DNA from: Silene latifolia
Taxonomy: Eukaryota > Streptophyta > Magnoliopsida > Caryophyllales > Caryophyllaceae
Assembly: GCF_048544455.1 (NCBI RefSeq)
Contig: NC_133536.1
Span: 168,016,325 to 168,080,324 of the forward strand
Length of the DNA: 64,000 nt
Direction of reading: 5' to 3'
The notes beneath the pieces were generated by a model. That model did not search any database. It had not been told where the DNA came from and was given only the letters and a program-made list of their open reading frames with translations. Positions 23,192 through 33,336 of this stretch are shown here, piece after piece; positions within the stretch are counted from its first letter, which is position 1; every line of letters starts with the position of its first letter. Position numbers and translations under genes: made by a program.

Positions 23192-24438
23192 TTGAGAAGT
23201 AGTACAGGCTATTATGGGCCATCCATGACTTTAGATGATAAAGTGGTTATTAAAAAGTCCAAGGTTGGGGCAAATGCTCAAAAGAAGGCTAGTGAAGAGC
23301 CTCTTGTTAAGGTTCATGTACCATTTCCTTATCGCTTATTGATGCTTAAGAGAAAGAGCAAGCTTGATACCAAGGATGTTGAGCCCCGTATGCCTAAATA
23401 AAGTGAAGAGGCAAGTGTTGGGAAATAGATCTCTCCTAATGATACGGAGGGTGATGCCGTTTCAAAGAAGGTGGATGCCCCTATTGAGGTTGAGAAGGAG
23501 AAAGATATGGAGGATGCTCCTCCAAGGGCAGTTGTTGAAACCCAAGTGTCGTTCCCCCACCGTCTAGCAAAGCACAAGGAGGAGAGTAAGTTTGGTAAGT
23601 TCTTGGAAGTTATTAAGAATTTACAAGTTACCATTCCATTTATAGAATTGCTCACCCAAGTCCCTTCCTAATCAAAGTTTATGAAGAAAATCCTCTCAAA
23701 GAAGCGATCCTTCAATGTGGTGGAGACCATTGCTTTCACCGAAGAGGGTAGTGCACTCTTATAAAACAAGTCTCCCCCAAAAATTAAAGACCCCGGTAGC
23801 TATTCTATTCCTTGCACTATAGGCACATATACCATTGATAAGGCCCTTTGTGCCCTAGGTGCTAGTCTAAGTGTCTTGCCCTATTCAATTTGCTAAAACC
23901 TTAACATGGGTGCTTTAAAATGCACTAGTATCACTTTGGAAATGGCGGACCGTTCTTTAAAGCGACCTTTAGGTGTCTTAGAATATGTGTCCGTCAAAGT
24001 TGGCAAGTTTTTCATACCCGTTGACTTCCTCATACTTGATATGGCTGAGGACTCACAAACCCCGATTATATTGGGTAGCCATTTTTATACACCGCGGGTG
24101 CGTTAATCGATGTGAAAAATGGAAAGTTGACATTGGAGGTGGGCGATGACTGGGTTACCTTTAGTAAGAACAACACCATTAGAAGCCCAATGTTACAAGA
24201 GTCTTGTTATTTATTTAGCACTGTGGACTCTCCTAATGCCTCTACTACACTACGATCCTTACTGATGGATCCGTTGGAGGAAGATATTGGTGTTTATTGT
24301 TTCGTAGGTGACGATTCTAAGGGAACTAATGCTAACAGTGCCAAAAGGAAAGGGGAATTTTCTTGGAAGAATTTCAAATGGATGCGGACTGCAAAAAAGA
24401 GCTATGAAAGGAAGCTCGGAAGGTGGCGAGCTCAATGA
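23192..24438 (+). pseudogene. Protease-like region of element A
   Basis: Several frames carry the Athila protease block: LEVIKNLQVTIPFIELLTQVP, the region where the active site should be (LCALGASLSVLPYS, aspartate replaced), and PLGVLEYVSVKVGKFFIPVD with ILDMAEDSQTPIILGSHF. The catalytic aspartate position reads Ala instead of Asp. Stops and frameshifts are frequent. The last frame ends at 24438. Confidence 0.75.
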
Positions 24439-24973
24439 TGAAACTTGATCAAATGAGCTTCTTACGTCGTATGGGACGTTAAACCAGAGCTTCTTAGGAG
24501 GCAACCCAAACTTTTATATGCTTTCATTTGCTTTTGTTTTTACTTTTCCGCAATTTACTATTTTTCGTAGAATTAGGAATAAAATACTAGACTTGACGGT
24601 GTTAGTTTTTGTGATTTATAGGTGAAAAATGAAGAAAAGATGAGTTGATGAGAAAATTCACGCTTTCTCGTGCAAAAAACCCCGTTCGGGGACATAACTT
24701 TCAAAGACGGGACGAAATTAGCTAAGCACGGAAGCAAAGTCAAAATGCGGGTAGAACTGGTCAACCCCGATCGGGGCCGTAGCATTCTTGATTTTTGGCT
24801 TTATTGGAAACACGGGGTAAAAGGCAAAGCATTTCTTATCATTTCCTATCATCCCGACGGTACCCTCTATCTCCTCCACTCTCTCATTTCTTCAATTTTC
24901 TTCACTAAAATCACAAGGAAACATCAATTTCTTCATCATTTTTCAAGATTCATTCAACCTTTAACTTCATCAA
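24439..24973 (+). other. Junction after deleted pol; palindromes
   Basis: Directly after the protease-like frame comes GACGTTAAAC ... GGAGGCAACCC (24475-24510). A related word also follows the integrase in E (about 41270-41300), so the pol gene was removed between these points. CCCCGTTCGGGG (24680-24691) and CCCCGATCGGGG (24765-24776) lie upstream of the env-like remnant. No gene is seen. Confidence 0.65.
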
Positions 24974-25207
24974 GTAAGTATTCCTTCCATTTCTCTTTAT
25001 TTTCATCCACTATAACCAATTTAATCAAATTTGTGAAACCCTAACTAAATTGGGGGAAATTGATTTTTTGCTTGTTTTTACTAGAAATTGGTTAGATTAT
25101 GTTCTATTAATGTTGATAGGATGAATTAGTTCACTAATTTGTTTTATTATACTTGTTTGGATGGATTTTGGTTTGCCTTAAGATGAATTTTTGTCTTAAA
25201 ATTTCAG
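24974..25207 (+). other. Putative intron before the env-like remnant
   Basis: AAGTAAGT donor at 24974 and TTTCAG acceptor ending at 25207, three bases before the ATG at 25211. Element C has a similarly placed candidate intron. Confidence 0.4.
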
Positions 25208-25210
25208 AAA

Positions 25211-25636
25211 ATGGCACTAAGAAGAGCTCCTACCCAAAGTGCTTCAAAGAGAAGAAGAGGAGATGCAGAGTCCTCCCGGGCTGCGAAGGATGTCCAAATT
25301 CAAGAGTTACCAGAGTGGCATGATCCTACCTTTCCCTTAGTCATCTTCAATTGTAAGAAACAATGGGATAATTGGGTCATCTTACGCAACAAAGGTACTT
25401 ATACTACTTATGCTTCAGGTCCGGATTTTTGTGGTTCAGATTATGGAGTTGAGGCATTTAAAGGAGGATATGGAGGATATGGCTAATATGGTGGTGGCTA
25501 TTGTGGTTATATTAGCTATGAATATGGGCGTGGAAGTGGGAAAAACATTGGTGAATATGTCACTCCTCTCCAAAGTGATAAACCAAGTGGAAGTGGTGAA
25601 GCATCCGGAAGTGGTAGTGGTAAGAAAAAAAGGTAG
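25211..25636 (+). pseudogene. Athila env-like remnant with internal deletion
   Basis: The start MALRRAPTQSASKRRRGD is a basic head like that of element C. FPLVIFNCKKQWDNWVIL corresponds to the FFSDFKQWAAF block there. The frame then passes abruptly into a Gly/Tyr-rich tail (FKGGYGGYG, a TAA at 25484-25486, then GGGYCGYISYEYGRGSG) ending in GSGSGKKKR. Most of the conserved domain is missing, while the start and tail stay in one frame. The product, if any, is unknown. Confidence 0.6.
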
Positions 25637-27210
25637 GAAGAGGTTCAACTTTTGGCCCTTTTCTTGAATAAATGACGAAAGGAAGAGTCCCCCACATACA
25701 TACTAGCTTCCGGGGGGGCTAGCTAGTCTAGTAAGGTTTCTTTGCTTTGCACTTTAGTTTATTTTCTCGCAACCCATTAAATATGCCCCCTTGTCCTTCT
25801 TGTTTATGTGCTTTGAGCCATTTTTATGGTTTAGTTGGGTGATTTACATGTTGGCACATTGAGGACAATGTTGTGTTTACCTTTGAGGGGGGGGGGTTGA
25901 ATTTGCATTGTAGTGTAGGTTGCATGTAGAAAAATTTGAGAAAATTGTGTGTTTTTGCTTGCTTTTAGCCTACTTTCCCTCTTGCTTATCCTAAATATAG
26001 CTTATATGCTAATGATTTATTCTTATTTGATGGGATAATTGTTATATGGGGATGTCTTGACATAGTAGGCGGGAGATGGAAAATGAACCAAATAGGCTTG
26101 ATCTTGACTATTGGCTAGCTAAAAAATTGGTAAGGTAGAACCTCCTTAGACCGATGCATCCATATCCGGTCTCTCTTAGGTGAATGTAGGTCTCTTTATA
26201 GAGTGTGTTATATCAATAACACACAAATATGGTCTTGATTTCATCTCTTTATAAGCATGGATTCATTTGTTGTTAGTATTTTGGAGCCATTGACATGATT
26301 ATAATTGCCTTTTTTAACCCCTTCACAAAATTTATCCCTAGCTACATATAAAAATTGCCTACCTTGTTGAGCTAGTAGCTTTTATTAGTTGTGTTTGGGT
26401 GCTCATTTAGGAATTGTTCTATCTTGAAATATCATTGTGAGCTTGATCTTAATGCTCTTGAAGAAAAGAAATGAGAAAAGAAAAAAATGAAAAAAAAAAT
26501 GAAAAATGAAAAAAATGAAAAATGATGGAAAAATGAATTGAAAAGATGAGAAAGAAAGAAAAAGCATGAAATGAAAAAGAAAGAAAAAGCATGAAATGAA
26601 AAAAAGAAGCATGGTTTGTATTTTGAAAGAGAAGAAGAAGTTGGTGTAAGAAGCTCTCATGTCTTATTCATATATTTTGGAGAGCATTCTTATGATTTGT
26701 ATCGAAATTTTTGGGAATTGTTTTGGGAATTGAGCATCCTTGAATATGGTTGTTACTAGCTTTACTTAGCTCCACATACCATAAATTATTTGTTCCCTTT
26801 CTTACCCATTACTTATTTGCCTTCTTCTTACCCATATGGCTTCTTTTTCATACTTTCATTTGAATGTTTTGACTTGTGGTTTTGAAATGATTATCATATT
26901 AGATTGCAGGCATATTCTCATGAGTCGAGGATAGGTGAATATTTTCAAACAAAATGTCCTTTCACATATAAATGAGTTTGACTGCATCGTGAGAGTCCAT
27001 TAGTCAAAAGATCATGCAAGAGCTTAAAGGTTCGTTCAATATCTTTCATGCTACGCCGTCATGTAAATCTCATCCACATTTTTGCATTATTCCTTATGCC
27101 CATATTATCCCAGGTTTTGAATCATTATGCTTAGCTTGTTTTAGGATATTGCAATTGATGGGATATGGTTTCTTGCTTAGGGACAAGCAAGAGTTTAGCT
27201 TGGGGGAGTT
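25637..27210 (+). other. 3' non-coding module of element A
   Basis: There is no gene. In order it holds an upstream hairpin (25856-25871) followed by a G-rich tract (about 25884-25897), a GAAA-rich purine tract (26462-26640), a second hairpin (27173-27190) and the real polypurine tract TAGCTTGGGGGAG (about 27197-27210). B, E and F have the same order. Confidence 0.8.
27173..27210 (+). promoter_or_regulatory. Polypurine tract with hairpin (element A)
   Basis: TTGCTT and AAGCAA pair around AGGGAC. AGTTTAGCTTGGGGGAGTT follows and abuts the 3' LTR at 27211. Confidence 0.8.
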
Positions 27211-28726
27211 TGATGTGTTCATTTTATATATATACTTTTACCCCATATTTTAGCTCAAATTTATATGATTATTGAACTAACCTTAGTAATTTTATGAGCT
27301 AATATTGTATTCTAGTTGTCTTTGCATATTTTGTCATATTTTGTAGAAGTTGAGCTTTTAGAAGCTTATTCCATCACTTGTGCAAGTAACTAGAAGCAAA
27401 GCTAACATTAGACCAACTTGAAGTGTTACATGGATTTGCATGCATAAAGATATGGATTAAAATGAGAAATGCAAAATGAAGTCTTATGCAAAGTCAAGCC
27501 CAAGATTTGAAGTCTAACTAAGGTAGAAACTTAGGATTCTAGAGTACATTGGATGCCATGCTTAAAGATCATTATCGGACGCTTAATAGGGCATTTATCG
27601 TTAAGCATTGGATTCCATGAGCATTAATTAGAGGAATTAAGATGAACGAGCTAGAATCCCAAGACCCCGATCGGGGCTTGGTAACCCGTTTCCTTGTTCT
27701 ATGCGCATACGTTTCATCCCTAGCTCCCTATAAATAGAGAGCTAGGTCCAACCTAATTAGCATCTTATTTTCATCATACAATCTCATTTTTTTGTATGCT
27801 TAAGCACACAAAAATTCTCTCATTGTTTTCATTCTAGCTTTAATATTGTTAAGCATTTTGTATTTGTTAAGCATTTGGTTCTAATTATTCAAGCTTTTGG
27901 TTCTCATTTGTTCTTCCTTGCAAGTTCCTAGTTCAAGTTCCATTTCTTATTCAGTAATTCTAATTCTAGTTTATTTAGTTTACATTTCTATTTTAGTTAT
28001 CACATAGTTTTATCATTAGTATTTTAATTCGATCACATCGTTTATTCTCATATTTCATAATTCATCTTTTAGTCTATATCATTTCTATAAACAAGTTTAG
28101 CATTTCATACATCATAGTTTGTAGTTTACATTTCAATATGAGTAGCTAAATTTCCTTAGTCTAGGGACTAGGGAAGCCATGCAATAACTAATATATGTAA
28201 AATGATAAATTAGGTTGATATAATATTGTCTAATTGTTTCCATCACATGTTTGTATCGTCAAGATTAATCTTTGTTTAGTGGTCATATTCATCGATTAAG
28301 TTTGTTAATTCGTTCTATAAGTCGAGAGGCCTAGTATCGAATTAGACAAAGCATGTGTAGTAGGACGACCTAGTCATAGTGAGAGTTCTCTAGGAACCAG
28401 TGTATGGTTGACACTAATATCAAGAGGTGGCTGTCTTTAAGCCTAAACAATTAACAATGTTATTTATTCTGAGTTTAACATGAATATATATTTACAATTG
28501 CATATGTGACTCGACTCCCCAAGACTCCTTTAATCATATATTGTTATATCGTTTTATTTGTTATTCATCAAACCAAACAAACCAATCAATCGTTACCGAC
28601 CTTAATAGATTTCTATTAATTGTATTTCATAGCGCAATTCTCGTCTCCTTGTGTTCGACCCCTCGTACTACATTAATTTGTGTCAAGGAAAAATTATCTT
28701 TGTTAGGTGTGCGACATAGCCTATAA
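27211..28726 (+). repeat. 3' LTR of element A
   Basis: 1516 bp, starting TGATGTGTTC. It ends CTATAA where the 5' LTR ends CTATCA (one substitution), then the GTAAC duplication. It retains one CCCCGATCGGGG (27665-27676). The second palindrome of the 5' LTR is reduced to CCCG here by loss of 8 bp from its centre. Confidence 0.9.
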
Positions 28727-29643
28727 GTAACGATAAACGGTTGAAATCAGTGTGGAGACAGTATTTATAATATAAGAACTGGAGGGGTGACGGCATGACA
28801 GTTGTGATCCCTAGACAAATTTAACTACTCTTGCATAATGTAAATTGACTAATGACAAATGATAAAGTGATCATAATTAGTAAATGGAAATGACAAAGGA
28901 ATAACAAAGTAGTACTAGAAATGAGATTAAATTTATAATGGAAATAGAACTTGAATATAGAAGAACAAATACTTGAAATGGAAATTACAAAGGAACTTGA
29001 AATGTTTAAAGGAAATTGAAATAAAGAAATGCTTAAGGAAAATCTAAACTAACCTAAACTAAGAACTGAAATGAGAGTATAAAAGTTGTGTAGAAGGTGT
29101 ATATGAAGTGTGTTTGAGGTCCCGGATCAACACCCTTTATATAGGAATGAAAGATGAAACGTAAACATTCAAGAGGGAGGTAACCCCGATAGGGGTCGTG
29201 GTGATTTGGCTTTATTTCACTTAAATCCGTCTTAAATTGTAAAGATAATCCGATGCTATGCCTTAATACTCCATAATTCCTCCGGTTGAATGCTTCAAAT
29301 GGAATCCTAAGCTTAGCATTCTCAACATGAACTTGGACTTCTCTTTTGGGCTTTATTTTGTATGATCATTTTGCATATAAACCCAAGCTTCATTTTTCTG
29401 ACTCGGGCTTGGAAATTACAAAAATACCCTTCCGAGGTCATGCTTAGTCTTTTTAGCCTCGTGAACTCATGTGCTTGCTACTTTGACGGGAAAAGGCTAC
29501 TAAAAGCTTAATTTCCTACAAAATACAATGAAAACAAGCAAACACAACTAGAACGCGGTTTTAGCTCACAAACACATTAATAGAAATGAAATAATCAACT
29601 AAACCGAGCTAAAATAGGGGGTCAAACTCCCCCAAGCTAAGCC

Positions 29644-29663
29644 CTCGCTTGTGCTCAAGCAAG
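29644..29663 (-). promoter_or_regulatory. Hairpin before the B polypurine tract
   Basis: On the minus strand CTTGCTTG-AGCA-CAAGCGAG pairs over 8 positions with one G.T. GGCTTAGCTTGGGGGAG and the LTR start at 29625 follow. Confidence 0.75.
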
Positions 29664-31707
29664 CACAAAAAATAATGTATGATAAGGACAAGGGTACGAG
29701 CAACAGTCATCCCTTCCAAATGCAATTCCCGTCAAGTAACTTTACAGCACAATGAGTCAAATCCGGAAACATGGGCATACGGAAAATGCAACAACATGGA
29801 TGAGATTTACAAGACGGCGTAGCATAAAAACTTCACATGAACTTTTTGGCCCTTGCATGATCTTTTTGACTTTGGACTCTCACGATTCACTCGTTACTCA
29901 TTTATATGTGAAAGGATTTTTGTGTGAGTAGGACTCACCTATCCTCGACTCATGAGAGTGTGCCCGCAATCTAATATGGTAATCATTTCAAAATTACAAG
30001 TCAAAACATTCATATGCAATCATGTAAAGGAAGCCAAGGGTAAGAAGAAGACAATTTTGTAAGGGGTAATAAAGGGGAACAAATGATTTATGGTATGTGG
30101 AGCTAAGTCAAGCTAGGGACAACCAAGTGAAAGGATGCTCAAACTTAAAACTAAACCCAATATTTCAATATAAACCATAAGAATACTCTCCAAAATTTAT
30201 GAATAACTCATGAGAGCTTCTTATATCAACTTCTTCTTCCCTTTTTTCAATCCAATTCATGCTTCTTTTTTTTCTTCTTTCATTTATTCGTTCATTTTTT
30301 TTCACAGCTCATTTTTTTCATTCTTTCATCATTTTTTCTTCACTTCTTTCTTTTACTTCTTTCTTTCATAAACCAATTTTGGAAAATAACAATTTCGGCA
30401 TAACCAAGCTCACAATGACTCAAAATTAAGCATATCTCAAATGAGCACCCTAACTTCAATGACGTAGCTACTAGCTTAATAAGGTAGGCAAGTTTAAAAT
30501 GTAGCTAGATAAGATGTAAAAATGTGTAAGAAGGGGTTAGAAATAGGCAATAAAGTCAATGTGAATGGCTTCAAATGCAAGCATATAATGAAAGTAATGC
30601 TCATAAAATATGAAATAAAAACCATACTTATACGTTATTGATATAACACACATCATAAGGAGACCTAAAGTCACCTAAGTGAGACCGAAAATGGATGTAC
30701 CGGTCTAGGGAGGCTCTACCTTACCATTTTGTGGCTTGCCAAAAGTCAAGATCAAGCCTATTTGGTTCAAATTTCATCCTCCACCTACTATGTCAAGACA
30801 TCACCATGTTTGCAAAAACCCGTCAAAAGTGCGACTCATTAGCTTTAAAAAACTACAATATGGGAAATGCAAAGAGGAAAGACAGTATGCATAAGACAAA
30901 AGGGTGGACACAACAAACAACTTCTCATGACATTTTTCAATTTTTTTTGTTTTTTTGGATTTTTAAATATATGAAAGCAATTAAATAACAAGACACACTA
31001 AATCCCTCCCCCAAGCTAGAACAACACATTGTCCTCAATGTGTAAAACAAAGAAGGATACCCAACAAGGGGAGATGAGACGACACATGCGTAAATAAAGA
31101 AAGGAATGATAGCGTACTAAAGGGTAGAAGCCTCCCCGAAGCTACCTTGAAAACGGGGTAGTCGAATCCATGTATCAAAGTACCTGCAAAAGACAAGATA
31201 CTAAAAACTAAAACAAACTAAATTTCTTATTGCCTAACTATTACATCAAAACCAAATAAAATAGCAATTGTCCAAAAACTGTAAATGTCTTAAAAAGCAT
31301 AAATGAAACAAATTTTCCTAAACGAATATCCGTTATCCTCTAAAAAGCATGTTAAAGCCCTTAGAAGTTGATCATATTCTTGCGCATGAGCAATAAACAA
31401 GCATATGTAAGCAATTGATAAGATATAAGCATGAAAGATCAAAGGCAAGAAAGGATTAATCTTACCAAAATGCCCATGAGAGATTTCAAATAGAACCACC
31501 GTACTCCACTCGTCAACAAGAGAAGGAACGTCATGCTTAAGACCATAAAATAAATAGTTAGTGCAATTATTATAATCATGAACGGTCTCAAATTGGTGCT
31601 ATGAAAACTCTAAGTGGAAGGGCTCGTCAAAAAACGGGGGGGGGGGCGCATCCCACTTAACTCTAAATTAGAATCACTAAGTCCTCCATCAACCTTAAAT
31701 GGGTCAT
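29664..31707 (-). other. 3' non-coding module of element B
   Basis: There is no gene. It holds a purine-rich tract on the minus strand (about 30225-30370) and an upstream hairpin at 31024-31043 (ACACATTG-AGGA-CAATGTGT, perfect). CTAGCTTGGGGGAGG follows the hairpin (about 31003-31018), nearly the same core as the real polypurine tract. Confidence 0.75.
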
Positions 31708-32325
31708 CTATATCCCATGCGAAAGGACTTTCAAAGGTTTCAAATGACTCGGGTAAAACCTTATCTTTTTCATGATAATCGGGCTCAACATCACCATGGA
31801 ACGTGTGTCAACTACCTCCTCCACGCAATAGTTAATTGGAATGACAGTAGGGGAAATTTCAACCAAGAAAGTCGGTTTATCGTCATCGTCATCCAATAAT
31901 TCAAAATTGTTAGGGGGAGAAGACTCACATTGGGAGTTTGAGAGAGCATAAGGAGAAGTAATAAGCTCACATTGGCTCGCTTGCTTTTGAGATAGTTGTT
32001 CCAAATGAGCTTGAAGCACTTTGAGCTCCTCTTGCATGCGCCACACATTGTATTTGCGTGCTACCTTCCGTAATTGACTTTGGCTAGCCATGAAATAAAA
32101 GAAACACCAAAGCTTTGTCCCGATCATGTAGTAGACACTCCCGTTACTCATGTTTAGAGCCAATTCACGGGTCTCAAAATCCATGTCATCAAGCACGAGA
32201 TGATACATATAATCCCCATCAAGGACATGTCCAAGAGAGATGAGACTATCACAAAAATAGTAGAACCGGGCAAGATATTCATGAAAAGGTTCATCTTTGA
32301 GTTGGGGGACGAATCCATCATTCAT
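31708..32325 (-). pseudogene. Gag-like remnant of element B
   Basis: A 205-codon frame begins MNDGFVPQLKDEPFHEYLARF. The EPFHEYLARFYYFCDSL segment and the following YHLVLDDMDFETRELALNM resemble the capsid part of Athila-type gag (compare ENFHEAWVRFKKLVR in F). A glutamine-rich coiled segment (MQEELKVLQAHLEQLSQKQ) and an acidic stretch follow. There is no zinc knuckle or protease. Its relation to gag is moderate; the rest of the frame is unrecognised. Confidence 0.5.
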
Positions 32326-32467
32326 TATGAAAGGTCAAGCTTTATTACCTACAAAATAGGCAATAAAACTACAAATAAACCGTGAGAAGATATCAAGAAA
32401 CAAGTGTTCATCGAGGCAAAATAAAACAAGATAAAATTCAACAACTAATTAGCAAACAAAACCGTGC

Positions 32468-32485
32468 TCCCCGGCAATGACGCCA
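32468..32485 (-). other. Primer-binding site of element B
   Basis: The minus strand reads TGGCGTCATTGCCGGGGA, the Asp-tRNA type with two mismatches relative to element A, five bases from the LTR end at 32491. Confidence 0.85.
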
Positions 32486-32725
32486 AAATTTGATAGGATG
32501 TCGTAACCTAATAAAAGATAAATACCCTAGGCACAAATGAATGTAGTAATAGGAGTCGACCACAAGGAGACGGGAGTTTTAAATTAGTTGTTATGGGGTT
32601 AATTCTCTCAATTTTGGTAAATGTACGATTGCTTGGTTTGGTTGGTAAACTTGTGATAAAACAATAATAAAGGAATATCTAGGGAGGTCGGTGAAAGAGT
32701 TAGTGTGCCTATATGTCCGGAATAT

Positions 32726-33336
32726 TGTATAACCGATTAATTCTATGTGACTACAATGTTCTGCTAGGAGCCGCTTGTAGTCCGAGTCCTAAATGAGTTA
32801 GGATTCGGGTAGTATTAATCGGTCCTACAGGGTCACACACTAGATGAGTTTTGGGCAATTATAATTAATATAGATTAATTATTATAAAGCAATATGAATA
32901 ATAAAAGATTATTCAATTAGACTTTCCATATCCTAGATAGTCTAGAATTCTCCTTGAACTCCCTATATATAGAGATATAGAGATATAAGGGAAGATGTTT
33001 AGAGATTAGTTTTTCTAAAAGACAAAAATCTAAAGGGAGAAAGAAGAAAGAAAATTGCCCTTAAATTTGTACTAGTATACATACTCATATTGTGTGGATA
33101 GCGGTAGAGGCGCAACACTTAGGGCGTTATTGTGAGATGGTCTCATAGATTATACTATTATTCAAGCAGCTGCAATTTGGGTTTATATACTTCTTATTAT
33201 TAGCATTTTATTGGAGTTCTTCCGCATCCAAGTAAGTTTGCTCATCACCCTTTTGTTTAATCTTAATACTTAACATGCATGAGGTCTTGAGAATTCTGTA
33301 ATTCAAATCTTTTGAAAATCGTTACATAACCATTCA
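32726..33336 (+). repeat. Copia-type LTR (start uncertain)
   Basis: It ends TTCA and is followed after one base by TGGTATCAGAG (33338-33348), an iMet primer site. The body carries GCTAGGAGCCGCTTGTAG and CCTACAGGGTCACACAC, words I associate with plant copia LTRs. The start at TGTATAACC is a guess that gives a plausible 0.6 kb LTR interrupting the B LTR. Confidence 0.55.

Larger units (their letters stand above)
19960..28726 (+). mobile_element. Element A: Athila-type, internally deleted
   Basis: LTRs (19960-21482 and 27211-28726) bracket an Asp-tRNA primer site, a damaged gag, a protease-like region, an env-like remnant and a long 3' non-coding module. GTAAC flanks both ends. No reverse transcriptase, RNase H or integrase motif is present, so the copy could only have moved in trans or lost pol later. 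The LTRs differ at many sites, so it is older than F. Confidence 0.88.
28732..32725 (-). mobile_element. Element B: Athila-related, gag remnant only
   Basis: Minus-strand element. The 3' LTR lies at about 28732-29625, with its outer end not identified. Polypurine tract and hairpin are at 29626-29663, the interior at 29626-32490, the Asp-type primer site at 32468-32485 and a 5' LTR segment from 32491. The outer part of the 5' LTR is replaced by copia-like sequence near 32726. LTR ends and 3' module are similar to element A, including a CCCCGATAGGGG near-palindrome at 29184-29195. There are no pol motifs. Confidence 0.7.

Noticed and set aside
26403..26660. Phe-rich frame on the minus strand
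   Set aside because: Complement of the GAAA-rich purine tract in the 3' module of A.
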